This document shows positions 29,053 through 37,919 of a DNA stretch of 64,000 nucleotides, piece by piece (position 1 is the first letter of the stretch; each line of letters starts with the position of its first letter). Under the pieces are notes generated by a model. That model was not told the origin of the DNA. It saw nothing but the letters and a program-made list of their open reading frames with translations, and did no database searches. Source of the DNA: Pantoea sp. Lij88 (lineage in GTDB: Bacteria > Pseudomonadota > Gammaproteobacteria > Enterobacterales > Enterobacteriaceae). The position numbers were made by a program, and so were the translations under genes. The stretch spans positions 2,232,001 to 2,296,000 of the forward strand of contig NZ_CP118269.1 in the NCBI RefSeq assembly GCF_030062155.1, written 5' to 3'.

Positions 29053-29427
29053 TTACTCGACGCCAAAGCTTTCACCGCACCCGCAGGCGTGCTGAGCTTT
29101 AGGGTTATTGAATTTAAAAATCTGATTCAGGCCTTCGCGAACGTAATCCAGCTCGGTGCCATCAACAAATGGCATCGCCTGTAGCGGCACAAACAGCGTT
29201 GCGCCGTGGAATGAGAACTGCAGATCGTCTTCGACGGGCTCTTTGACCAAATCCATCACGTAGCCAAACCCGGCACAGCCGGATTGTTTCACGCTAAGGC
29301 GTAGCCCCTTGACATCAGGGTCCTGAGCCGCCAGATTGAGAATTTGTTGCGCTGCGGTTTCAGTCAGCGTCAGCCCTTTCCAGACAAAATCGTCGGGTGA
29401 GAAAGAGTCTGTATTAACGGATGCCAT
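29053..29427 (-). CDS. sufA: A-type Fe-S carrier SufA
   Basis: 124 residues. The three conserved cysteines of A-type carriers are present: Cys51 (SGCAGFGY) and the Cys115/Cys117 pair (HACGCGESF). Passes clusters from SufBCD to apoproteins. First gene of sufABCDSE, the stress- and iron-starvation-induced system regulated by Fur, IscR and OxyR in E. coli. Confidence 0.97.
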   Translation of the reverse strand: MASVNTDSFSPDDFVWKGLTLTETAAQQILNLAAQDPDVKGLRLSVKQSGCAGFGYVMDLVKEPVEDDLQFSFHGATLFVPLQAMPFVDGTELDYVREGLNQIFKFNNPKAQHACGCGESFGVE

Positions 29428-29608
29428 GTTGATACCTCTTGAGTCCGGACCTTTTCAGGCTATCCCCCTATGGTAGTGATCTGACCGATCACTTCAACCT
29501 CTTGTTTTGCAGGGATAATCATCTAGTGCTGTTTTATCTGCTTATTTATTAAGCATAGCTGCTTCAGCTCACCCTGCGGTGAGAGAATCAGCGTCAATAA
29601 GCGTGTGA

Positions 29609-29674
29609 TAACCTATTAATAAATCACTCTTTTTAAAATAACCATTTTTGATAAAAATGCTTATTGATAGGTTA
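29609..29674. repeat. nested inverted repeats upstream of sufA
   Basis: Outer arms TAACCTATTAATAA (29609-29622) and TTATTGATAGGTTA (29661-29674), one mismatch. Inside lies CATTTTT GAT AAAAATG (29643-29659). Confidence 0.65.
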
Positions 29675-29778
29675 CGCCTTTCTTTGATGTAAACAGATTG
29701 TTATTTCCGATTATACCGACAGGCAGGATAAATCGATAAATTTTTCTGCCGCCAATTGCAATCCCGGCCCGGATGAAT

Positions 29779-29795
29779 ATGATAATTATTATCAT
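29779..29795. promoter_or_regulatory. Fur box
   Basis: ATGATAATTATTATCAT is a perfect 17-bp palindrome that fits the classical Fur consensus (GATAATGATAATCATTATC). It ends 19 nt before the start of the plus-strand gene, so binding would block its promoter or initiation. It is too far from sufA to be its obvious operator. Confidence 0.9.
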
Positions 29796-29814
29796 TCACA
29801 TTCAGGGCGACGCG

Positions 29815-30219
29815 ATGACCCTCTCTGTCTCAGCCTGGTTACAGCACAAAATCGACGAATACCAGTTTTCGGTGCGCGATATCACCGTCGACTTTTATAT
29901 GGCGCAGGCAAAGCTCGACCGGGCCGACTGCACGATCCACCAGCTACGTCAGTTTAATGATGCCTGTCAGGATATGGCAGAAGTCTGCCAGATGAACGGA
30001 GACGATCAGAGTTACCTGCATGCCATGGGTAAACTGCATCACCGACTGGTGCAGGAGATGGGAAACAACGATCGCGATCGGCTGTTTCGCCTTCAGGCTT
30101 ATCAACTGGCGCGATTGTCCCTGACCCGACTCTGCCATCAACTGGCGATGGTCGGAGAGTGGAACAAAGCCACCGTGCTGCAGAGTGACTTCGTGCGTCA
30201 CGCAGGCTGGATATTCTAA
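29815..30219 (+). CDS. hypothetical protein under probable Fur control
   Basis: 134 residues, apparently all-alpha, cytoplasmic, no signal peptide or membrane span, with cysteines at positions 38, 49, 56 and 110. I do not recognise the family. The start is ATG 29815 with AGGGCG upstream; the earlier in-frame ATG at 29773 lies before the Fur box and is rejected. It is divergent from the suf operon and 33 bp from the end of convergent ydiJ. The Fur palindrome predicts expression under iron limitation, which matches induction of suf. A role in iron handling is inference only. Confidence 0.82.
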   Translation: MTLSVSAWLQHKIDEYQFSVRDITVDFYMAQAKLDRADCTIHQLRQFNDACQDMAEVCQMNGDDQSYLHAMGKLHHRLVQEMGNNDRDRLFRLQAYQLARLSLTRLCHQLAMVGEWNKATVLQSDFVRHAGWIF

Positions 30220-30252
30220 TCCAGCCACGGCGTGACGTCGCGCACAATTTTT

Positions 30253-33200
30253 TTACATTATCTCCAGCAATGCCTGAAGCGGATGGCGCATACCGTTGCC
30301 TTCCACACGCTTGACCTGACTGCGGCACGAATAGCCGGTGGCCAGGCAGCGCTGACGCGGCAGTCGCTGGAGCTGCGGATGCCAGGAGAGCGAGTAAATC
30401 CCCAGTGAGTTTTCGAGGTTCTTACTTTCGTGGCCATAGGTGCCCGCCATACCGCAGCAGCCGACATTGATGTTTTCCAGCTTCGCACCAAAACGGGCGA
30501 AGATCCCCTGCCACTGATTCGGTGTGGAAGGCAGCGCGGTCACCTCTGTGCAGTGCGCAAAGAGATACCAGGATTCCCCGCCCGTGGCCTGCACGTCACG
30601 TTCTGCCAGCGCACGCGCTAACCATTCATGCACCAGCAATACGTTAAAGTCGCCGCGCGATTCGCCCAGCGTCTGACGGTATTCATCGCGATAGCAGAGC
30701 ACGGTGGCCGGATCGACGCCCACCATAGGCAGCTCCAGTTTTGCCACCCGGTTAAGAAAATCGGCGGTGCGGGCTGCCGTGCGGGCGAACCGTTGCAGGA
30801 AACCTTTCACGTGCTGCGCTTTACCGTTTGGCGAGAATGGCAGCAGCACAGGACGGTAGCCCAGCTTCTCAATCAGCCTGATAAAATCACTGACCAGTTG
30901 TGCCTCATAGAAGCTGGTGAAGGGATCCTGCACCACCAGCACACAGCTGGCGCGCTCGGCGGGTGACAGTCCTTCCAGCTGCTCCAGCGTCATGTTCATC
31001 GCGGGATGACCGCTGAGCTGCTGTTTGAGATTCGGTGCTGAGAGCAGAGGCAGATCGACCATGCCGATATGCGTTTTGCTTAGCTCTTTTACCCACGGCT
31101 GACGCAGGAAGAAGTTGAACACCTTCGGCACTTTCGCCATCAGGGGTGCATAGCCCTCGACCGCCGCCACCAGATGATCGCTGACCGGTCGCAGATAACG
31201 GGTGTGATAGAGCTGCAGGAAGCGCGAACGGAACGCGGGCACGTCAATCTTAATCGGACACTGGGTGGAGCAGGCTTTACAGGCCAGACAGCCCGACATC
31301 GCCTCTTTCACTTCATGCGAAAAATCATACTCCCCTTTGCTGGCGTGCCAGCTATTGCGGGTACGGGCAATCATTCCGCGCAGCGACAAACTGTTTTCCG
31401 GCAGCTGCTTTTCCAGTGCCAGCGGATCGACGCCCTGTTCGGCCAGCAGCCGCAGCCACTCACGCGTCAGCGTTGCCCGCCCTTTCGGAGAGTGAATGCG
31501 GTTACGGGTAATTTTCATAGAGGGACACATCGGGCTACGGACATCAAAGTTAAAACACAACCCGTTGCCGTTGCACTCCATCGCCCCACGCCACTCATCG
31601 CGAACCGAGACCGGAATCTGTCGATCAAAAGTGCCGCGCTTCACCGCATCGACCTGCATCATCTCGTCGTTGCGGTTAAAAGGCGTACAGATCTTGCCGG
31701 GATTGAGACGGTTAAGCGGATCGAAGGCGGCTTTGATGCGACGCAGTTCGTTAAACAGCGTTTCGCCAAAGAACGCCGGACTGTATTGGGCGCGGAATCC
31801 TTTGCCATGTTCACCCCACAGCAGGCCGCCGTAGCGTGCGGTCAGCGCCACCACTTCGTCGGAGATCTGTTTCATCATCATCTCCTGCTGCGGATCGCAC
31901 ATATCCAGCGCCGGACGCACGTGCAGAACGCCGGCATCCACGTGACCAAACATGCCGTAGCTCAGACCGTGACTGTCGAGCAGCGCACGAAACTCGACAA
32001 TATAGTCCGCCAGTTTTTCCGGCGGGACGGCGGTATCTTCCACAAACGGAATAGGCTTCGCGCGGCCTTTGGCATTACCCAGCAGGCCCACCGCTTTTTT
32101 ACGCATGTTATAGATGCGCTCAATGCCATCCAGGTCGTTGCAGAACTGATAGCCGATTACGCCACCCTGCTGCTGCGCCATCAGCGTATCGAGGCGGCCA
32201 CACAGCTGGTCAATCTGCTGATCGATCAGTGCCGCGTTGTCACCGGCAAATTCAACGATGTTCAGGCCCAGCATCTCTTTGTCGGGTACGTCAGCAATCA
32301 ATTCACGCACCGAGTGCCAGACGATATCTTCCCGCGCCAGATTCAGCACTTTGGAGTCAACGGTCTCAACCGACAGCGCCTGCGCTTCCACCATCAAGGG
32401 CGCATTACGCAGGGCGGAATCGAAGGAGTCATATTTGATGTTCACCAGCCGCCGCACTTTCGGCAGCGGGGTGATATCGAGCCGCGCTTCGGTGACGAAG
32501 GCCAGCGTGCCCTCTGCGCCACACAGCAGGCGTGTCAGGTCAAAGGTTTGCATGTCGTCGCTGAATACGTGGCGCAGGTCATAGCCGGTCAGGAAGCGAT
32601 TCAGCTTTGGAAACTTTTCCAGAATCAGCGCACGATGCTCGCGGCAGCGCGTCAGTACCTGCTGATAGAGTCGCCCTTCAGGTGTGGCCGTCTGCGCCAG
32701 CGTTTCAGCCAGCGCGGTCGCCATGGGCCGCGTATCAAGAATATCGCCGCCCAGCAGCACGGCCCGCAGACCCAGCACGTGGTCCGAGGTTTTGCCATAC
32801 ACCAGCGAGCCCTGACCCGACGCATCGGTGTTGATCATCCCGCCGAGCGTCGCGCGGTTACTGGTAGAAAGCTCCGGAGAGAAGAAAAAGCCGAAAGGCT
32901 TCAGCCAGGCATTCAGCTGATCTTTGATCACCCCTGCTTCGACCCGCACCCAGCCCTCATCCGTATTGATCTCCAGGATGCGGTTCATGTAGCGCGACAT
33001 GTCTACCACGATTCCCTGATTCAGCGACTGCCCGTTGGTGCCGGTGCCGCCACCGCGCGGGGTAAACACCAGACTGGTAAAGCGTGCTTCTCCAGCCACG
33101 CGGGCGAGCAGGGCCACATCCGCCGTCGAGCGCGGAAAGAGTGCTGCGTCGGGCAGCAACTGATAGATGCTGTTATCGGTGGAGAGTGAGAGACGGTCGG

Positions 33201-33306
33201 CATAGCTGGTCGCCATGTCACCGGTAAAACCCTGCTCTTTCAGCGACTCAAGGAACGTCAGCACCAGTTGAACGAGGCCCGGTGCCTGCGAAATCTGTGG
33301 GATCAT
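30253..33306 (-). CDS. ydiJ: FAD/Fe-S D-2-hydroxyacid dehydrogenase YdiJ
   Basis: 1017-residue fusion of an FAD-linked oxidase (PCMH fold, residues about 40-500; FTPRGGGTGTNGQSLNQGIVV is the flavin-binding stretch) with a C-terminal ferredoxin and CCG-domain part. Cys pattern GCLACKACSTQCPIKIDVP ligates a 4Fe-4S cluster near residue 680. The late VGCCGMAGTYGHE is a CCG motif. Recent work assigns YdiJ proteins D-2-hydroxyglutarate dehydrogenase activity. Length matches E. coli (1018). It is divergent from ydiK with a PUR box between. Confidence 0.95.
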   Translation of the reverse strand: MIPQISQAPGLVQLVLTFLESLKEQGFTGDMATSYADRLSLSTDNSIYQLLPDAALFPRSTADVALLARVAGEARFTSLVFTPRGGGTGTNGQSLNQGIVVDMSRYMNRILEINTDEGWVRVEAGVIKDQLNAWLKPFGFFFSPELSTSNRATLGGMINTDASGQGSLVYGKTSDHVLGLRAVLLGGDILDTRPMATALAETLAQTATPEGRLYQQVLTRCREHRALILEKFPKLNRFLTGYDLRHVFSDDMQTFDLTRLLCGAEGTLAFVTEARLDITPLPKVRRLVNIKYDSFDSALRNAPLMVEAQALSVETVDSKVLNLAREDIVWHSVRELIADVPDKEMLGLNIVEFAGDNAALIDQQIDQLCGRLDTLMAQQQGGVIGYQFCNDLDGIERIYNMRKKAVGLLGNAKGRAKPIPFVEDTAVPPEKLADYIVEFRALLDSHGLSYGMFGHVDAGVLHVRPALDMCDPQQEMMMKQISDEVVALTARYGGLLWGEHGKGFRAQYSPAFFGETLFNELRRIKAAFDPLNRLNPGKICTPFNRNDEMMQVDAVKRGTFDRQIPVSVRDEWRGAMECNGNGLCFNFDVRSPMCPSMKITRNRIHSPKGRATLTREWLRLLAEQGVDPLALEKQLPENSLSLRGMIARTRNSWHASKGEYDFSHEVKEAMSGCLACKACSTQCPIKIDVPAFRSRFLQLYHTRYLRPVSDHLVAAVEGYAPLMAKVPKVFNFFLRQPWVKELSKTHIGMVDLPLLSAPNLKQQLSGHPAMNMTLEQLEGLSPAERASCVLVVQDPFTSFYEAQLVSDFIRLIEKLGYRPVLLPFSPNGKAQHVKGFLQRFARTAARTADFLNRVAKLELPMVGVDPATVLCYRDEYRQTLGESRGDFNVLLVHEWLARALAERDVQATGGESWYLFAHCTEVTALPSTPNQWQGIFARFGAKLENINVGCCGMAGTYGHESKNLENSLGIYSLSWHPQLQRLPRQRCLATGYSCRSQVKRVEGNGMRHPLQALLEIM

Positions 33307-33325
33307 GATTGTCTGACCGAAGGTG

Positions 33326-33341
33326 TTGTAAACGTTTGCGT
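33326..33341. promoter_or_regulatory. PUR box between ydiJ and ydiK
   Basis: Minus-strand ACGCAAACGTTTACAA matches the PurR operator as well as the purR site itself. It lies 20 bp upstream of the ydiJ start and 174 bp upstream of ydiK. Confidence 0.82.
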
Positions 33342-33514
33342 TTATACGTTAGCGATTTCTCGTTTTATCATATTTTTCCTGCGTCTGCCCTTTTTTCAGA
33401 AAAGGCAAAAACCTTTCACCACGACGCTGTTTAATCCCTGGCAAATAGATCATGATAAAAACGGGTATCCGACTGCCCGAAAATGAAGGATTAAGACGAG
33501 GTTATGAGTCAATG

Positions 33515-34630
33515 ATGAAAAGCCAGTACCGGGATATGGATTTACCGCAAATACTCTTTACCCTGATGTTCATTTTGCTGCTGATCGTCGCCTGTTTATG
33601 GGTCGTGCAGCCGTTTATTCTGGGCTTTGCCTGGGCCAGCATGGTGGTGATTGCCACCTGGCCACTGATGCTGAAATTCCAGCGACTGTTATGGGGACGC
33701 CGTTCGCTGGCGGTGATCGTCATGACACTGCTGCTGCTGCTGTTGTTTATTATTCCTATCGCCCTGCTGGTCAGTAGCCTGATTGATAACAGCGCGCCGG
33801 TGATTGCCTGGGTAACCCAGGGTCACACAATGCCGAAGCTGACGTGGCTGAGGGAAATCCCGATGGTCGGCAGAAAACTTCATGTCAGTTATGACACGCT
33901 GGTGGCGAGCGGCGGCGCTGGTGTGATGGCAAAAATACAGCCTTATATTGGTCGCACCACGGGCTTCTTTGTGGCTCAGGCCGGTCATTTCGGGCGCTTC
34001 ATGATCCATCTGGGCGTGATGTTGCTGTTCAGCGTGCTGCTTTACTGGCGTGGCGAACAGGCTGCCCAGGGCATCCGTCACTTCGCGTTTCGGATGGCGG
34101 GACGACGCGGTGATGCTGCCGTGCTGCTGGCCGCCCAGTCTATTCGTGCCGTGGCGCTTGGCGTGGTAGTGACGGCGCTGGTGCAGGGGGTGCTGGGCGG
34201 CATCGGTCTGGCAATTTCCGGCATTCCTTATGCCACGCTGCTGACGGTGCTGATGATTCTCTGCTGTCTGGTACAGCTGGGTCCGCTGCTGGTGCTGGTT
34301 CCCGCCATTATCTATCTCTACTGGAGCGGCGATACCACCTGGGGAACCGTGCTGCTGGTCTGGAGTTGTGTCGTCGGCACGATGGATAACGTTCTGCGCC
34401 CGATGTTAATCCGTATGGGCGCCGATCTGCCGATGATCCTGATCCTTTCTGGCGTCATTGGTGGCCTGTTCGCATTCGGCATGATCGGTCTGTTTATCGG
34501 CCCGGTGGTTCTGGCGGTTTCCTACCGTCTGGTTTCCGTCTGGATGCATGAAGCGCCAGCGCCGGATAATGACCCGATGGCGTCGGCGGATGCCCTGGCC
34601 GATCATGAAGATACCCCGCCTGCCGTCTGA
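33515..34630 (+). CDS. ydiK: AI-2E-family membrane protein YdiK
   Basis: 371-residue inner-membrane protein of the AI-2E (UPF0118) transporter family, about eight membrane helices, with the RPMLIRMGADLPMILILSGVIGGL block typical of the C-terminal half. Substrate unknown. ATG 33515 (second of an ATGATG pair) gives the same N-terminal length as E. coli YdiK. ATG 33512 is equally possible and further upstream starts less so. The PUR box in front links it, by inference, to purine supply. Confidence 0.9.
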   Translation: MKSQYRDMDLPQILFTLMFILLLIVACLWVVQPFILGFAWASMVVIATWPLMLKFQRLLWGRRSLAVIVMTLLLLLLFIIPIALLVSSLIDNSAPVIAWVTQGHTMPKLTWLREIPMVGRKLHVSYDTLVASGGAGVMAKIQPYIGRTTGFFVAQAGHFGRFMIHLGVMLLFSVLLYWRGEQAAQGIRHFAFRMAGRRGDAAVLLAAQSIRAVALGVVVTALVQGVLGGIGLAISGIPYATLLTVLMILCCLVQLGPLLVLVPAIIYLYWSGDTTWGTVLLVWSCVVGTMDNVLRPMLIRMGADLPMILILSGVIGGLFAFGMIGLFIGPVVLAVSYRLVSVWMHEAPAPDNDPMASADALADHEDTPPAV

Positions 34631-34678
34631 GGTAATGCAGTAGCCTGCCACGCCCATCTCCCTTTCGGGCATTGATTA

Positions 34679-34704
34679 GTGCGGTTAATGATGATTAACC
34701 GCAC
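34679..34704. repeat. perfect 11-bp inverted repeat after ydiK
   Basis: GTGCGGTTAAT, GATG, ATTAACCGCAC. Weak T content follows, so a terminator is possible but not typical. Confidence 0.6.
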
Positions 34705-34872
34705 CTCCCCTCATCAATCAGATAAATTCTGTTTTTCATTAGCGATTTTTAAGAAAAAAGCCATGTCTGGCGGGAAAGTGACCTTTCAGGGCTAAAAAAG
34801 ATTACTTTCTGCACTGTTTCTTAAGCCAAATGGCGAAGTTAAGGTGACAAAAGATTATCGGCTTTAAACTAA

Positions 34873-34886
34873 TAAGAGGATTCTTA
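34873..34886. promoter_or_regulatory. RcsB-type box upstream of rprA
   Basis: TAAGAGGATTCTTA resembles the Rcs box. It is centred about 37 bp before the proposed rprA start, the activation position. The -10 would be TATGAA at 34904-34909. Confidence 0.6.
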
Positions 34887-34916
34887 AAGACGCCAGCCAG
34901 CCGTATGAATAACATG

Positions 34917-35029
34917 TTTCCTATGTTCGAAATCAACCTGATGATTTTCAGACAAACTAATTCCCCTGAGTAGAGTAAAGAATTGCTGTGTGTAGTCTTT
35001 GCCCATCCCCTGTGATGGGCTTTTTTTTT
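34917..35029 (+). ncRNA. rprA: small RNA RprA
   Basis: The 3' two-thirds is nearly the E. coli RNA: CCCCTGAGTAGAG, then GAATTGCTGTGTGTAGTC and TTTGCCCATC, ending in the GCCCATC..GATGGGC terminator with nine Ts (35001-35029). The CCCCTGAG segment contains the part that pairs with the rpoS leader to activate translation. The 5' stem-loop (GAAATCA...TGATTTTC) differs from E. coli but is kept as a structure. It lies between ydiK and ppsA, the E. coli location. The 5' end is estimated from length and the upstream box. Confidence 0.92.
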
Positions 35030-35052
35030 GCCTGAATCAAGCCAGCTATAAA

Positions 35053-35078
35053 CAGAAAAGGCCCGCAATGCGGGCCTT
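35053..35078 (-). terminator. ppsA terminator
   Basis: Minus-strand AAGGCCCGC, ATT, GCGGGCCTT, followed by TTCTGTTT, 20 nt after the ppsA stop. Confidence 0.85.
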
Positions 35079-35098
35079 CATGAATACAGCTACCGGTG

Positions 35099-37480
35099 TC
35101 AGGCAGTTTTATTTAGCTGCGCCAGACTCACCCAGGTTTCCACCACGGTGTCCGGGTTCAGCGACAGGCTGTCGATGCCCTCTTCCATCAGCCATGCAGC
35201 AAAATCCTGATGATCAGACGGTCCCTGCCCACAGATTCCGACATATTTACCCTGTTTTTTCGCCGCTTTGATGGCCATGGAAAGCAGCGCTTTCACGGCT
35301 TCGTTACGTTCATCAAACAGCGCAGAGACGACGCCGGAGTCGCGGTCCAGTCCCAGCGTCAGCTGAGTCATGTCGTTGGATCCGATTGAGAAGCCATCAA
35401 AGTGCTGCAGGAACTGCTCTGCCAGCAGCGCATTGGAGGGGATCTCACACATCATAATGATCTTCAGTCCGTTCTCGCCGCGCTTGAGTCCCTGACGCGA
35501 CAGCTCTTCCACCACGGCCTGCGCCTGATCAACGGTGCGCACAAACGGAACCATGATTTCGACATTGGTGAGGCCCATCTCGTTGCGAACACGCTTCACT
35601 GCTTCGCACTCCAGCGCAAAGCAATCCCGGAAGCTGTCCGCCACATAGCGACCTGCCCCACGGAATCCGAGCATCGGGTTTTCCTCTTCCGGCTCGTAGC
35701 GTTCGCCCCCCACCAGGTTGGCATATTCATTGGTTTTAAAATCTGAAAGTCGGACAATTACGCGTTTCGGTGCAAATGCCGCGCCAAGCGTGGCAATTCC
35801 TTCAGTCAGACGGGCAATGTAAAACTCGACAGGATTATCAAATCCTTTCATCATTTTACGGATCTGCTGCTGCAGTTCCGGCGTCTGCTGATCGAATTCC
35901 AGTAGCGCTTTAGGGTGGACGCCAATCATACGGTTAATGATAAATTCCAGACGCGCCAGGCCGACACCTTCGTTAGGCAGACAGGCGAAATCAAAGGCAC
36001 GATCGGGGTTACCCACGTTCATCATGATTTTCAGCGGCAGTTCAGGCAGCGAATCGACCTGCGAACTGGTGACGTCGAAGTCGAGCAGCTGATCATAGAC
36101 GTAACCGGTATCGCCCTCGGCGCAGGAGACGGTGACCTGATGGCCCTCTTTCAGCCGATCGGTAGCGTCGCCACAGCCGACGACGGCCGGAATGCCCAGC
36201 TCACGCGCGATGATCGCCGCATGACAGGTTCGTCCGCCACGGTTGGTGACAATCGCTGACGCCTTTTTCATGATCGGTTCCCAGTCCGGGTCGGTCATGT
36301 CCGTCACCAGCACATCGCCTTTTTCAATACGGTTCATTTCGCTGATATCGTGGATGACCTTCACCACGCCTGCGCCAATGCGATGACCGATAGCACGGCC
36401 TTCAACCACCACGCGGCCCTGACCCTGCAGGGTGTAACGCTCCATCACCTGACCATTGGAGCGCACGGTTTCAGGACGCGCCTGAACGATAAACAGCTTG
36501 CCGGTGTGCCCATCTTTGGCCCATTCGATATCCATCGGACGCTGATAGTGCTGTTCAATCAGCACGGCCTGCTTCGCCAGCGCCTGCACTTCCTCATCGC
36601 TCAGGCAGAAACGGTCGCGTTCGGTCTCCGGCACATCTTCGATCCGCACCTGCTCGCCATGCGCCTGAGAATCGGCATAGACCATGCGAACTTTTTTCGA
36701 ACCCATATTGCGGCGCACGATAGAAGGACGATCGGCGGCCAGAGTCGGCTTGTGGACGTAGAATTCATCCGGGTTAACGGCACCCTGCACCACCATTTCA
36801 CCCAGTCCCAGCGCGGCGGTAATAAAGACCACCTGATCAAAGCCGGACTCGGTATCAATGGTGAACATCACACCTGACGAGGCCAGGTCAGAGCGCACCA
36901 TGCGCTGAATGCCTGCCGACAGCGCAACGCCACGATGGTCGTAACCCTGATGCACGCGGTAAGAGATAGCGCGGTCATTAAACAGCGAGGCGAAGACATG
37001 CTTCACCGCTACCATCACGGCGTCGATGCCCTGCACATTCAGGAAGGTTTCCTGCTGACCAGCAAAAGAGGCGTCGGGCATATCTTCTGCGGTGGCAGAA
37101 GAGCGGACGGCGAACGACGCGGCATCATCGTCAGCAGAAAGCTGCTGATAAGCATCCAGGATGGCCGACTCCAGCTCTGGCAGGAACGGCGTCTCCACCA
37201 CCCACTGACGAATCTGCTTACCTGCTTTTGCCAGCGCATCCACATCATCAATATCGGTCTCATCCAGCAGCGCATAAATCCGCTGGTTCAGTCCGCTCTG
37301 GTCGAGGAACAGGTTAAAAGCGTAAGAGGTGGTCGCGAAACCGTTGGGCACGGAAACGCCCAGCGACGACAGGTTAGTAATCATCTCACCCAGAGAGGCA
37401 TTTTTGCCTCCTACCCGGTCAACATCATGCATGCCAAGCTGGTTATACCAGAGCACAAGTGGCTGTTCTTGAGTGGACAT
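35099..37480 (-). CDS. ppsA: phosphoenolpyruvate synthase
   Basis: 793 residues (E. coli 792). Converts pyruvate, ATP and water to PEP, AMP and phosphate for gluconeogenesis. N-terminal ATP-grasp domain ([33 protein letters not shown]), central swivelling domain with the phosphohistidine in [21 protein letters not shown], and a C-terminal PEP/pyruvate barrel ([28 protein letters not shown]). The active-site Cys lies in [10 protein letters not shown]. Divergent from ppsR; a Cra box lies upstream. Confidence 0.98.
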   Translation of the reverse strand: MSTQEQPLVLWYNQLGMHDVDRVGGKNASLGEMITNLSSLGVSVPNGFATTSYAFNLFLDQSGLNQRIYALLDETDIDDVDALAKAGKQIRQWVVETPFLPELESAILDAYQQLSADDDAASFAVRSSATAEDMPDASFAGQQETFLNVQGIDAVMVAVKHVFASLFNDRAISYRVHQGYDHRGVALSAGIQRMVRSDLASSGVMFTIDTESGFDQVVFITAALGLGEMVVQGAVNPDEFYVHKPTLAADRPSIVRRNMGSKKVRMVYADSQAHGEQVRIEDVPETERDRFCLSDEEVQALAKQAVLIEQHYQRPMDIEWAKDGHTGKLFIVQARPETVRSNGQVMERYTLQGQGRVVVEGRAIGHRIGAGVVKVIHDISEMNRIEKGDVLVTDMTDPDWEPIMKKASAIVTNRGGRTCHAAIIARELGIPAVVGCGDATDRLKEGHQVTVSCAEGDTGYVYDQLLDFDVTSSQVDSLPELPLKIMMNVGNPDRAFDFACLPNEGVGLARLEFIINRMIGVHPKALLEFDQQTPELQQQIRKMMKGFDNPVEFYIARLTEGIATLGAAFAPKRVIVRLSDFKTNEYANLVGGERYEPEEENPMLGFRGAGRYVADSFRDCFALECEAVKRVRNEMGLTNVEIMVPFVRTVDQAQAVVEELSRQGLKRGENGLKIIMMCEIPSNALLAEQFLQHFDGFSIGSNDMTQLTLGLDRDSGVVSALFDERNEAVKALLSMAIKAAKKQGKYVGICGQGPSDHQDFAAWLMEEGIDSLSLNPDTVVETWVSLAQLNKTA

Positions 37481-37569
37481 TGAGCTTATCCTTTATTAAT
37501 TATCAATGAATGGACACAGGGAGTTATCTGTCTTCAGCCTGACATATCACCCCCTCAATAACGATCTGT

Positions 37570-37581
37570 TGAATCGTTAAA
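37570..37581. promoter_or_regulatory. Cra box upstream of ppsA
   Basis: TGAATCGTTAAA fits the Cra half-consensus TGAAWCGNTNNN exactly. It lies about 90 bp upstream of the ppsA start, suited to Cra activation as known for E. coli ppsA. Confidence 0.75.
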
Positions 37582-37603
37582 GCAGAATTTCAGCAACAGT
37601 TTC

Positions 37604-37619
37604 GGAATTGTGAGCGGAT
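37604..37619. promoter_or_regulatory. lac-operator-like 16-mer
   Basis: GGAATTGTGAGCGGAT is identical to the left part of E. coli lacO1 and its flank; the right half differs (TATTTTG instead of AACAATT). Significance unknown. Confidence 0.35.
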
Positions 37620-37919
37620 TATTTTGCTGTTGCGCAAAGACGCTATTTTTAGCTAAGTTATTGATGAAGCAGGAAATGACAGAATTTCAGCGAATTAACC
37701 CGTCTGTTTTGTTGCGCAACAGTGGCGTGGCTATTTACACCGTATTGCCGGTTTAAAAAAGAGTTCCGACGGGATGAAACGCCTTTTGATTTTTTATTAT
37801 CCTGATGAAACAGCAGACAAATAATCCGGACAGACCTTCCAGAAATTAAAATCAGAGATGATTTATTTAATCGCATGGCTCATGCTGATTGTTCACTCTT
37901 GTCTGAGGCTGATTTCGTT

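Larger units (their letters stand above)
29428..29814. other. divergent control region of sufA and the Fur-boxed gene
   Basis: 387 bp, strongly AT-rich in its centre, with no coding frame. It holds the paired inverted repeats at 29609-29674, a GCTTATTTATTAAGC palindrome at 29540-29554, recurrent AATAAGC motifs on both strands (29540-29670), and the Fur box at 29779-29795. I could not place IscR or OxyR sites with confidence. The ydiH and menI genes that E. coli has beyond sufA are absent. Confidence 0.6.
34631..35098. other. ydiK-ppsA intergenic region with RprA
   Basis: 468 bp. Contains the perfect hairpin at 34679-34704, an RcsB-like site, the small RNA gene rprA and the ppsA terminator. 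No protein-coding frame is credible. Confidence 0.75.
37481..37919. other. divergent ppsA-ppsR control region
   Basis: 439 bp without a gene. It carries a Cra box (37570-37581), a 16-mer identical to part of the lac operator (37604-37619), and two TTGCGCAA palindromes (37630-37637, 37712-37719). Confidence 0.65.

Noticed and set aside
31174..33189. Large plus-strand ORF over ydiJ as a real gene
   Set aside because: ydiJ is conserved end to end on the minus strand with all motifs; the opposite frame has no recognisable protein features and no ribosome site.
34999..35271. Plus-strand frame overlapping rprA and the ppsA 3' end
   Set aside because: It lies over the RprA terminator and antisense to ppsA, so it is not a plausible gene.
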